Source of the DNA: Anadara kagoshimensis
Lineage: Eukaryota > Mollusca > Bivalvia > Arcoida > Arcidae
Length of the DNA: 64,000 nucleotides
Assembly: GCA_021292105.1 (NCBI GenBank)
Contig: CM037868.1
Coordinates: 29,400,403-29,464,402 of the forward strand
Direction of reading: 5' to 3'
The position numbers and the translations under genes are program-made. A model generated the notes under the pieces. The model did no database searches, was not told the DNA's origin, and saw only the letters and a list, made by a program, of their open reading frames with translations. Below, piece by piece: positions 35,381-49,000 of this stretch. Each line of letters starts with the position of its first letter. Within the stretch, counting starts at the first letter, position 1.

Positions 35381-36959
35381 TTCAAAAGACAGAGACAGGT
35401 TCTTGGTAGATGCCGCACGGCGCATCCACACATCCGCGAAATCTTACTACACTCGAAAACAGGTTCTATATACCGGTATATATAGGTGTGTTTCCAAAAG
35501 CCTTCACTCTACTCATATATACAATGTACATGTATATATATTCTGTGTTCATAACATTATTTGAATGTGACTAGCTTAGAATTGTATTGTATATTGTAAA
35601 TATGTTTAATGTTTGATTTTATGTTATTTTTATTATGAGACAAAAAAAAATAGAATATCACCTAAATTTCACATTAAAAGGAGAATGATTTTTTAGGGTG
35701 CCAGTTTTTTATATCTGAATTTTCATCATGATGTGAATTTTGTCATGAATAAATTCTTAAATATGCTTACGGCATGCATGACTAATTATTTAAATAATTA
35801 TATTCAAGAATGTATTTTATCTGATAAAATGGTATAAAATCTCGAAAAATATTTGTCATAGAATAATATTACCATTTATCGTATAAATTCGTAAATGAAA
35901 TTAATTAAATGATAAAAAACTGGTGTAAAATGATGAAAAAAACTGGTGTAAAATGATAAAGAACTGGTGTAAAATGATGAAAAACTGGTAAAATGATGAA
36001 AAACTGGTGTAAAATTATAAAAGAACTGATGTAAAATGATAAAAAACTGGTGTAAAATGATGAAAAACTGGTAAAATGATGAAAAACTGGTGTAAAATTA
36101 TAAAAGAACTGATGTAAAATGATAAAAAACTGGTGTAAAATGATGAAAAACTTGTGTAAAATGATAAAAAACTGGTGTAAAATGATGAAAAACTTGTGTT
36201 AAGTGATAAAAACTGGTGTAAAATGATAAAAAAAAGCTGCTGTAAAATGATAAAAAACTGGTGTAAAATTATTAAAGAACTGATGTAAAATGATAAAGAA
36301 CTGGTGTAAAATGATGAAAAACTGGTAAAATGATGAAAAACTGGTGTAAAATTATAAAAGAACTGAGATAAAATGATGAAAAACTGGTGTAAAATGATGA
36401 AAAACTTGTGTAAAGTGATAAAAACTGGTGTAAAATGATAAAAAAAGCTGCTGTAAAATGATAAAAAACTGGTGTAAAACTGATATTTGATAAGCGGCAT
36501 ATTTAAAAGCGTTTTATGTTACAGTAACACCCAAATCACATAACAATTGGAGCGTGATGTCTGTAACAAAATGAAGAAAAAAAACCGGCAAGAGTTAACT
36601 TAATTAGTTCACAAACTCGTAAAAAGTTGTTACACGAGAGATACCTTTTGTATATAAAGTGACATTATTGTGTTTATAGCTTTTTGTACACTTTGAGTAC
36701 ATGTAGGTTACACATGTACAGGCATACTTTCAAACGTCCACCAGGGAAGCGAGACCTGGTGTGTATTAATTTACCTGCCAATGCTGCTAAGGCGTACAGA
36801 ACAAATTTTTCTACTTCTATCGAACCAGAGTCATGGCCATGTTCATCGGCTGAATGAAGGTGTAGTCCAAAAGCCTGAATTAGAGAAATACTTAATAGTT
36901 GGAGGCAAGTTATAAGAATCTAATTTTTTAACCATAACCATAACTCCATTGATAATTAT

Positions 36960-37017
<58 letters not shown>

Positions 37018-40000
37018 CAAAATTCATCCATAGACATGGGAGATATTGAGCTAAAATGATATAGGCAGACGGGCAAGACAGGCAGCATAGATAGTTTACA
37101 GGCATACAGGTTGCTTCCTATTTATCCCCCCCACCACCACCAAACACTTAATATGTTTTCAGGGATACAATAAGATTAAGCTTATGCATTCCAAGTAGTA
37201 ACACAACAATGTAGTGTACAACACGTAGATATAGCAGAGTTATCTCCCTTCTTACTTTTGTGATATGAATCCCTTTAATTAAGAAGTATACTAGAGTTTT
37301 ATACTTATAGTTACCTCTGGCAGCAGGTGTAGTAAAGCATCGCCGGTCAGAGTACCAACTGCTATTCCCATAAATACTGATATGATGACCTTAAATGTCT
37401 CTTTTGATGCTAGTGGTATAAATAAAGCTCCAGTGAGAGAACAAAGACAAATAATAAATACGGCCAAAGAGCTGTAACCATACCCTGTAAAATAAACATA
37501 GAAAGAATTAGTAAGACAAATGATAAATACGGCCAAAGAGCTGTATCTATACCCTGTAAAATAAAAACATTAAGGGATAAAAAGTAAAAAAAGGGGGATA
37601 ATTCGTATTTCGAAGCACAATCGCAAAGAGTGGAATGGAATAGTGGTGTTTTACGTCCCAGTAAAGAGTGGCGGCCCGGTGTTCAATAAAGAGTGGCGAC
37701 CCGGTGTTTTACGTCCAATAAAGAGTGGCGACCCGGTGTTTTACGTCCAATAAAGAGTGGCGACCCGGTGTTTTACGTGCAATAAAGAGTGGCGGTCCGG
37801 TGTTTTACGTCCAATAAAGAGTGGGGGCCAGGTGTAATGATGTTTGACGTATCATTTAAGAATAAAATTGAGTTATGTCTCTTAGATTCCAGTTCAATGT
37901 AGTAACTGTGTTTTACGTAACGGACAGATTATTTTACTAACAATGATGTGGTCGGGTCTGTGATGATGGAACATTGCGGTTATATTGAGTATCGGAGGTA
38001 ACCGGAGTGTCAGATAAAAAACACATATCTTTTGAAAGTAAACTAACAAACCTTTTCACATTATGATCTGTCACGACGGGGGTTTGCACCGTGATTTGTA
38101 AGGTTGTCATTATAATTAGACAACTAAGAAACCCAGTCTATACAACTTCAGTTAAATAGCGATCGCTTGAATGTCGATAACTCGGATAATCTGGACTGGA
38201 TAACTAGAAGTCATCTACCGTCCTTACCAAAACCATAATTTATCCTATGTAATTAAACCTCGACTAAATTTCAAATACAAAACACGTGTACCGTCAACAC
38301 AAGCATACTGTAAAGTCCAAAAATTAAGTGTTATTTTCAGAATGAGGACATTATCTGAATACCATCTCGCAACAAAAGTCAGAATATTCGAATATAAAAT
38401 TCCTATGTTGACATCGTCTTCTTACAACATTTAAAATGTGAAGGCTTAATGTGTTACTCTTAAAAGTTTATCCAGTAAATTTATAATCGACGACCGGAAA
38501 TGTAAAACGCACTGCGGCCATTATTCGGAATTAAAATGATACGCAGACAAGACAACACAATATTACTATGTCATAATCATATGGAGTCATACCCGACGGA
38601 AAAATATGTGTATCACGTGATACATCGGTTGGATATTTTAGATAATTAAACCGTTTAGCTGTAAATGTTGATGTTTGAACGTAATGGTGTTTTTATACAC
38701 CTTTGATATGTTATATTACGTATAAAGCGTTAAAAATGTTGCTCTTAGATTTAAAATTTTACTTTGCCTTAAGTATTTGGCGTTTTATACCGTATATAGC
38801 TTTGAAAATAATAATTTCAAAAATATTTTGCTGGGAGTTGTTTTTTTAATTGCCTCAATTTGGAGTTTGATATTTTATATACAACTTCAAGTACCGGCGT
38901 TTTTCTTTGTTGGCAATGCGATATTACGTATACAGCTTTGAAAATGTCTTTCAATAAAAATTATACTATGGTATCATAGAGTTTATAAATTGTCAGCCTC
39001 TGTTTAAAATATGACTCTGTACATGTAGATAAAACTACGGAGTCCGTAAAGTGACATACCGTAATTTCAAAATTAAACTTTTGCTATAGTTACTTCGAAT
39101 TTTCGAAACAGCATTTCGTACATTCGCAATGGTTATTTCATAATTTCGCAATAGTAAATTTGTAGTAAGTTTGAAATACTATTCCGTATATTCGAAATAC
39201 AATTACATATATTCAAAATACTAATTCGAAAATTCGAAATAACTATTGTGAAAATGCTATGTTTAAATTACAAAATAACGTTTTTACACGTGTTCCGTGT
39301 TTTTCAGTCTTACTTTCAGCTTCCCGTAATGCTTTCACTGTAGTATTCTGGACGGTTTTAGGGGCGTTCATCTCACACACTCCCGCTAGTTGTAGTGATA
39401 TCAGAGTTGGAGATATCTCCTGTAATTTGGATTCTGTGATTCTCCCATCATGCTTTACGTTGTGTATGGCCAAAATTTCATCCGCAGTGAAACATTTCAT
39501 AGCCTGAAATAAAACAAAAGTGCTCTTATACATGGTGGTGAGGTCAAGAGTTGAGTAATGGTGTTTAACGTCCCAGTCAAGAATATTTCGCATATATCGA
39601 GACGTCCTAAGATATAGTCGAAGGGTGCAGAAATTTTGCCTGTGCGTTGCACTTATGGTGTAAATACAGCAAGATTCTTTATAGTGATACGGGACATCGT
39701 TTATATTAAGTACCCATCCAAAAGAACTGTTACTTTTATTTCGTAATACCGAGTGCTTGGCGAAAGAACAACCACTACCCACTTTGGAGCCTTGGGTCAG
39801 ACCCAGCCAGTCGGGATTTGAACCGGTGAGGTCAGTCAAAACTTGCCTGATTTGGAAGATCCAAATTATCCCCAGATTTACGACATTCGTTGACTATTAC
39901 ATGCATTCATTGGATATAGAGTAGATCGTTTATTGAGACCCATAAAGTAAGTATTCTCAGTTTTACTAGTCTTCGGTGAATAAATGGAAACGAACAGTTA

Positions 40001-43000
40001 CATCTGAATATAATGTATGTAGCAATAAACGACAAGAGCAACCACTGACAAACCAAAACCAAAACATGAGGTCTATGCAACGATATTCGACTTCTGAAGG
40101 ATATACCGACCGGGGACGAAGTCCCCAAAAATCCAATAAAATAATAATTACCACTGATGGACTGGAATGTTGGTCATTACTGTGATGGTCAGTTGTATCA
40201 CGTGACACACGTCGCAGGTTTAAATGTCCGGTATCACGTTTTCGTCTGTGGTTATGTCCATCGTCAGTTGACTCCTCTTGGTGACCAGCCTCAGTTGTAT
40301 GGTTCTTAAGCTTTAGTTTACTGAGCAATTCCTCAAAATCTGAAATGTAAATATCGTGAGTCATGATTAAGTTATATCGCAATACATTTAAATATCGGAA
40401 TACTAAATGATAATCCCAATACTCTTTTTGAAATGTTCTAACATTTTTTCCTTAAATTATTTTGATATATTAATAGAGAGCATGTCAAGCTGCATGTCAT
40501 CTCCATCGGGTCCGCTTCGTTTGTGGGATTAATAATTTCATTGAAACATTTACTGGTACATACATAAGTTTATATTTTTTTCATGTTTTCATGGTGATAA
40601 TGATGCCATTTGCAAAGTTACGTAAGTCGATATATATATATAACAGTTGCCATGCATTACTTTTGATGCATTATTGTGGAATAAATCTATGAGGATAAAA
40701 AGGCAGAGTTATGGACATAAAAACATTTTCAGTTTGGAGTGAGATATAGAATAGACGGGCACTGTACATAATGTCGCCATCTAATAAACTATGGCACAAA
40801 AAATAAAGATGTAGCCTGGTAAACGTGGCTACAATCCAAATTCCTTGAAAAATGGGGTATTAGTAATTTAGCACCAAGTAAATAAGTTCCGAGTTATGGA
40901 AGATACAGTACAGACCTGTCCAAAGTATAACACTATGCTAGCGCTGACAGCTCATGTCGGCCCCTCGTGATCAAAATCTTGACAGCATTCCGGCCACTAG
41001 CTATACATATCACGGCCACTCGGCAGCCAAGCTTCTATTTATTTTCATTAGCTCGGAGTTAAACTTTCGACAGATCTGTACTGCACTATTGTAAATACAT
41101 ACCCGTATGGGATAAACTATCATTGACTGCGTGAAGACCCTCCATTAATGTGTGAACAAAATCCGACCGCCTAGGAAGCAGACGACAATCTTCTTCAACG
41201 TTAGAACCTAAATAAAAGAGATTTAATCAGATTTAAACAAGCTTTGTGAAGTGTTAGTATTTTTGTGTTTTGTAAATTGCCTTGTATTAATATTTCACAA
41301 ATGAATAAATAAATAAATAAATAAATAACACATTAGCACATAGAGGGGACCCCTGTGATTTATAAATAAATGAATGTATTCATAATAGGTGCCCTGGTCA
41401 ATTCACGAGGTTTGTTTTCAATCCATACTGTAAATTAATGCGAACGAATTTCAAATGAAACATGTACATGCTAATCAAATAAGTAAAACTTCCATGTTGA
41501 TAAAGGTCATAACGTTTAAAACTGCGAAGACGTTCATGGGATGTCACTGCGTCCAGATCCATTACCATGGCAACATGTCACACCAATGTCATTGAGATAT
41601 TTTGTATTTTGTCAGCGTACCACGTGATCAATACTCCTTAACGTTTGTGTGGAACGTTTTGGAAAACGTTTACGTCGAAATTTCTCGGAGTAACGTCATT
41701 TTACGAGAAGATGTAAGGTGAAGCGATTCCATATCCAATGGGAAATACTTGTTCCACAGAAACGTTATGGGGTATCACGTAGTACACTGGCCAACCCCAT
41801 TGGCGTATCAATGGATGCCTGTGGAGACTTTTATTCTGGTTCAGAAATGGTTGGGAATTACAACAAATACAATGGACAATTAATAATTTATATTAACGGT
41901 TTTAGACAATGCATTAGCCCTTGTTTTTTGCGGAATGCAAAATACCGGGGTGCTTCAGAAATACAAGTTACATCTGAAGAAAAATGGTGTGGACAGGAGA
42001 AACAATTACCTCGTAAAGTTTTTAAGGTTCTGAGCCCTCTCGTCCGTCACGATTTCTTACACTCATTGATCGTACACTTACTGCCTGATTGATCAATCAA
42101 GGTGACATCGGCAGTAGCTCGTATTTACCAATGGGGTCAGTAGTAAATTTACCTGATAAGATATGGTAGAGAACAACGGAGGATATTTGGTCTACAGAAT
42201 CTCCTTCCAAGTGCATGCTGGGATTGTAGCCGGCTTGTTCAAAAATCGTCTTGCCGCTTGCACACTTCAAAATAAGAGAACATGTATAATTTTTTTAATC
42301 AGTAGTGTACTAACCTAATATATAAAGTCGCTTACCAAAAGGTGGTTGGGTACACCGTTTCCTCAACATTCTCTGACTGAACGTCGCAATAAAAGTTAAA
42401 ACTCTTGATTTAGGGGTTAAACACCATTTTGGTGTTACCCCAATTGTAATTAACCTAATGTAGATATTCCCGGAGTTATTAGTTTTTTGTAGAGTGGACT
42501 AGATTAATGAAGTTTTACTCTCCAGTCAAAGTCCTTACAATTATATTGTAATGGTTAGTTTATTGATAGCGTCGGAAACAGGATTGTCTGAAGAAAACTA
42601 CTGAACTGCGTTAATCAACCAACCAACCACCCACCAATTATATCAACCCACCCACCAACCAACCGACAAGTTAACCAACCAACGACAGATTACCAAGCAA
42701 CAATCAGTCAATCGACCAACCATCCAATTAACCTAATGTACATATTCCTGGAGTTATTAGTTTTTTGTAGAGTAGAGTAGATTAATGGAGTTGTACTCTC
42801 CAGTCAAAATTCTTACAATTATATCGTGATGGTTAGTTTATTTGTGGCGTCGGAAACAGGATTGTCTGAAGAAAACTACTGAACTGCGTTAATCTAACTA
42901 ACACCTCACACCTAACACTAGGATCTGAAGCTAGTTACTCTGAACCGAGTAAGATTCCAACCCAGACGGTGAGAGGTACTGTGGTCTGTGCTACTCGCTT

Positions 43001-46000
43001 GAAACCACTCGGCTACGAAGGTTCCTGTTTATTTATTGTAGAGAAAAATGTCTTTAAAACTAACTTAAGTTGAAATACAAAAACCAGCTCGTCATTTTTT
43101 GCTAATTATGTTTCCCTGTCCTTGGCTTAAAAACCAGAAGTAACAGAAGGGACATATATAGATGGCTGAGTGGTTAAGGGCCTAAGAGGCTGTTGTTTCA
43201 AACCCGTTCGGACTCAAGTGAAAAATGTTTTTCATTGTTCTTTAATAACGTTAACGGTGGTAGGCTTAGTAACTGTATATAAACTGAGTGGAGTCAGCTG
43301 TTTATCTGAGCTGTTCTGGTATTTTAAAATTTATCAGGGAAAATAAACCTTTCAATTTACTACTTTAAATAGCATGCTATCGCGGATAAGTATCTCCTAC
43401 TGGATTCACATACATTGTATATCTTGACAATGGACTGGACATGCCTCAAGGTAATTCACATTTTTATAATCCGTATTAATCCCTTCATATGACCTTAAAA
43501 ATGTACTTTAAATGATAAAGGCAATAAACATTGACCTGTCCACTTGACTTTTATTAAAAATATCTATCCCGGCAATACATGGCTAGTGCTAAGATCAACA
43601 GTTATTACATAAACAATGAACGTTTCCCCATGATGTACACGAAATAAACACGTGTGCTCCATATGCATAAATGTCCACAATAAGTATTTAGATCAAAGGT
43701 CGAGCGACAGGTCGAATTTGTTTGCTTATATATATATAACCTGTAATAAAACATTTATCCTGTGTCGGACATAACCGTCCGAGTCCGTATAAATTTGATT
43801 TCAACTCTAGAATTTTAGGACATATACAGGACCTAACTCATGGAAAGCTAGGTTATCAGGAAGCGTTGACAAAGAACCATTTTTAAAAATGATGTGTTTT
43901 GTAAATACACACGTATCGGGTACATATGAATGGCATGTATACAAGGGCCTAAGTTGTGTAAAGTAAGCACAAGAAATTGTCTTCTTGTTAATTCCTGAAA
44001 AATTGCTGGTTCGACGTAAAATTATATTCCACAGTTTACCTTCTTTAGAAGCTTAATCACGAAATCAGTGAATAAAGATCACCCGCCAAAAGGTACTCTT
44101 ATGTTTAAAGGGCCATAACTCCTAGGAAAATGAGAAAACCAACTCGGGTTAATGGTATGCGCAACAATGCGCATCTCCATTCAATGTTGATGTTTCGAAC
44201 TAAGTTTCTTTAAATAGTGCCCCTAGTGCTGGAGAAATACTGTGTAAAAGAAATGCTTGGATGGGCGAAAGTTGTCGGCGTTTCATCATATTCAAGATTA
44301 ACGGTTATATATATGAATGGCGGCGTTTGTAATTGACATTGTCTTACCTTGGCTTCAATAGTGTCCGGCATTTCCTCATGGCCATGGTCGTTGTCGCCAT
44401 GGTCACCCATCTTCTCCGTTTGGCTATGATCATGGTCGTCATGGTGATCACTGTCCTTCTTGATGTAGGTATTTAGTTGTTCTAAGAACTCTTGAAGTGG
44501 CCCACTTTCGATCTCAGGTCCTTTGAAGACACGTGACAATAAGCTATCTTTGTACGTTTTGTAGTCTTTATCGAGAATGATCGTTCTGCTACAGTTTAAT
44601 GGAAAATTTAGCAGCTGAGCTAATAGTATGGTTGAAGCTTTACCAAATTCGGCCTCCGACAAAATACCAGTACTGTTAATCTGTAGACTATTGTACACAT
44701 CGTCAGCATCTAAACACTGAAATAATAACACAAAACACTGAAATTACAAGACAAACACTAAAATTATAACAAAAAAACACTGTAATTATAACACAAAAAC
44801 ACTGTAATTTTAACACAAAAAACACTGACATTACAACACAGAAACCACTGAAATTATAACACAAAACACTGAAATTACAAGACAAACACTGAAATTATAA
44901 CAAAAGACACTGTAATTATAACACAAAAACACTGAAATGTTAACACAAAAAACACTGACATTACAACACAGAAAACACTGAAATTATAACACAAAACACT
45001 GAAATTATTACAAAAAACACTGACATTAAAACACAAAAAACACTGACATTACAAGACAAACACTGAAATTATAACAAAAAACACTGTAATTATAACACAA
45101 AAACACTGACATTAAAACACAAAAAACTATAACACAAAAGCAATGGATTTTGCGTAAGTGTAGGTCTATCGATCAACTGACGACCTATCGACAGACAAAC
45201 CAACCAACCCACCAACCAACCCACCGACAAACCCAACAACCAACCAACCAACAACCGACCGACCGACCATCCAAACATTCAATACACCAATCAATCAGAA
45301 GAGAAATCAAGGAAGTAACAAAAAATAATAATAAATAAATAAATCGATCAACCTAACGACTAACCAACCAACCAATTCTTTAAACAACCAACTAAACAAA
45401 CTAAGGTAGAACGATCGAACAAACCAGTAAAGGAAGCAGTGGATCAACTGACCAACCAAAACACCAACCAACAGTCAATCAATTAATCAAAAAGGAAGGC
45501 AACCAACCAACCAATAAAAAGAAAAAACCCAGTCAACAGCCAATCAAGAAGGAAGCAATCGATCAATCAGTAGTCAAAGCAATTAACCAACCAACCAACG
45601 ACAAATTACCAAAAATTAGTCAACCTGCCATCGAACCAACCAACCCACAAGTTAACCCACCAACGACAAATTACCAACCAACAATTAGTCAACCGGCCAA
45701 CGAACCAACCAACCAACCAACGACAAATTACCAACCAATAATTAGTCAACCGGCCAACCAACCAACCAACCAACAAGTTAACCAACCAACAACAAATTAC
45801 CAACAATTAGTCAACCGGCCATCGAACCAACCAACCAACAAGTAAACAACCGACGACGAATTACCAACCAACAATTAGTCAACTGGCCAACGGACCAACC
45901 AACAAGTTAACCAACGACAAATTACCAACAATTAGTCAACCGGCCATCGAACCAACCAACCAACAAGTAAACAACCGACGACAAATTACCAATCAACAAT

Positions 46001-49000
46001 TAGTCAACAGGCCAACGGACCAACCAACAAGTTAACCAACCGACGACGAATTACCAACCAACAATCATTTAATTGGCCAACTAACCAACCAACGACAAAT
46101 TACCAACCAACAATCAGTTAACCGCCTACCAACCAACCACCCATCCACCCACTAATTATATCAACCAATCAACCAACCACCCAGTATATCAACCCACCCC
46201 CCCAACCAACAAGTTAACCGACCAACGACAAATTACCAATCAACAATCAGTCAATCAACCAGCCATCCAACCCACCCACCCACCAATTATATCAACCCAC
46301 CAACCAACCAAACATTATACATTTAATAGCCATCTTCAAATTTCCAACTCGTTTCTGACAATGATAGCAGTTTTAAAATCAAACACGTGATTTTAAAGTA
46401 GTTTATAGTCCTCTGGTTGTAAAGTACTCTCAGTAAGTGGGTTAGCACTATAACCACTGCGCATAAGGCGATACCGATTTTGACCTAGCATTCATAGGCC
46501 ACGTGAACGTTGATTTTGTGAACGCCTCAATACCTTTATACTTGATTCACTGTGGTACAGCGTACACGGGATATTAAAGCATAAAGTGAGCAAAACAGCC
46601 AGTGTAAACAACACCAGCGTGAGTCGAAAGCCGATTTTTGACTTATCTGTTCATTTTAACATGTGATGGTGTATTGGGGCATCAATCGGACACATAAACG
46701 TTTCTATTGAAATAGTTAACTGCATCTGATACACTGTTTAAACTTTGAAACAAATTGATAAAGCGCAAGTGCTCACCTGTGATTTTGCCTTCCCCGGGAG
46801 TTTCTGTTCAATATTTCAATTTTCACTTCTTAATTAAAAATTCTGAAGCGTACAATTCCTCTAGGATGTTAAGACCTACACGACGACCAAATTTCAGCTC
46901 AATGTATTGCGAAATAAAGGAGCAGGAGACGTTGAAAGATCGACGTGGTGTACTGGGAATTGATTCTCATCATTGTTTTAGTGTACTGGGAATTGCAAAA
47001 TTACGGTTACCGGGAATCGTGTATAACATTATTTTCAAGTCCAATTTTTAAAGATATCGGGGATTGCGAATGTATGATACAGTTTGTATGCATGGTGCAT
47101 ACAATAATAAATAAGTTTCACGGTGCAAGTTAATATTAGGTGTTCATAGAAAAGGCTCTAACCTTGATTTCAAAATTGAATTAGGTAGATTGCCAATATT
47201 AAGAGACATAAAGTGATTCAATAGTTTCATAAAAATGTTTAACACTTAAGGATATCCAAACTAATATGGTATCCACACTAGGAAAATATGACCTTCAAAT
47301 TTAAAAGTAAAAATGTGGGTTGTGGGATTTAAACGCAACAGAAAGGCCCTTGTTCTAGAAGGTCGGCCATTGATGCGACCCCAGAAAAGGTCAATAAAGT
47401 TTATGATATTGTTACGACTGACAAGCGAGTTACAGAATGGTATGTAGCCAGTTAGCATTTCACAGGAAATACATGTATTACATTTAATTCTGACAGAAAA
47501 TCTTGCAATGAGAAATGCTTTCAGTTGGGTACCAACTTACCAAGGCATCTGACAATTGGTCGGAAGCACATCAAGTGCACTTTGTTGTGTGCTTTTTCAT
47601 AGATTAGTTACTATGGATGAAACGTGGGTTCATCATTTAACCCCAGTGGCCAAAGTTTACACTTTATCACCCTGAAAAAAGACTACTGTTACATCAGCTG
47701 GAGAGGGTATGACCTCGGCTTCCAGTGATGCTGATCATAATCTGGTGGTAGGTTATCTCCAAAAGGGACAAACAATCAATGACACATACAATTCATCACT
47801 TATGATGCAGTTACGGACAATTATTAAATTCAAGAAATTGGGGAAAGCTCAGTAAAGATGTGCTGTTCCACCAAAAGTAGCCTATTTAAATCAGACAAAT
47901 CTTAAGAAAAGTTAGTGAAACTGCAGCCAGTTGGTGCTTGATATATGTGTAATACCTTATTTTCATTATTATTAGAACTTGTTCTTGTCTATAAAATGAT
48001 TCAAGGTAAAATATATCACGTTTTAAACAGCATCACTTATGAGTGGCCGGAATTGTGCACCGTTATCAGTATTATGAGTATGTAGGTTGCATTTACATAG
48101 AACATACTGGCTTCAATACACAAGCTGTTCTTATTTAGAGGTGGTCTTTACGTTAATGTCACTAGACTCAAAAAAGACAATATAGCATTATAAAAACATT
48201 TATGTAGAATGTGTAGAGTTTTTTATATCTCATTTTACGAGGGACCATCCTATCCCATTTCCGATTGAGAGGCCGCGGTGGCCTAATGAATAAGACACCA
48301 GTCTACAAATCCAGGGTCTCTCACCGCTGTGTGTTCGAGTCCCACTCAGACCACATGTGGGAAAGTGATTTTTCCTTGTCGTTGGCCTTTACTGGTTTAC
48401 CTGTTATCAGTATAATGTGCCTGGGGAGTGGTACGCTTATCTGCGGCATACTGACTCTGTGAGCTAGCACGTTAAAGTCGCCCTGTGTGGGCCCTAGTAC
48501 AAAGCAGCCCATAAAACACACCCGCACTTCACATGCATACACGAACTTGTTCATAGATTAATAAAATTAATAGTTCTCGTCGCGAATAGCTGGAAAATTG
48601 CTGATGCGACGTTAACCAACCAACCAACCAACCCATTTCCGATTGTCCGACACGGTCATTATTTTGTGCCTTGTTTCAATACATGTTTTATACCCGGATA
48701 CAAAATTACACGCGTATCGAGGTGTCAGTATAGTTTTAGGCACTTTTTTGCAGAGCGTAACGGAATACATATTTTTGAGTTGCACATCCGATACTAAGGA
48801 ATTAAAAAAATGTATATAATATTTTACCAAGTGCATTATTTCTGAAATGCTATGGTTATTGCGTAGTAATATGATAAACTAACAGGCCTAAAATCGCAGT
48901 GTCTAAAAACTGGAAATTTTGAATACATGTACATGAAATTTGAGCTTTCATCGTGGATTTGCAGAAAATTGAATCGGTTGACATTAGGATTTTTTCTATA

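Noticed and set aside
36015-36500. 161-codon minus-strand open frame rich in Phe, Ser, His
   Set aside because: It is the translation of a 20-bp minisatellite inside a ZIP intron.
39510-39839. Extension of the exon 6 open frame upstream to give a longer protein
   Set aside because: The extension is translated SINE and intron; the acceptor TTTCAG and phase fix the exon start at 39503.
41718-42092. 124-codon plus-strand open frame
   Set aside because: Begins within a MITE, lies antisense in a ZIP intron, and has no family resemblance.
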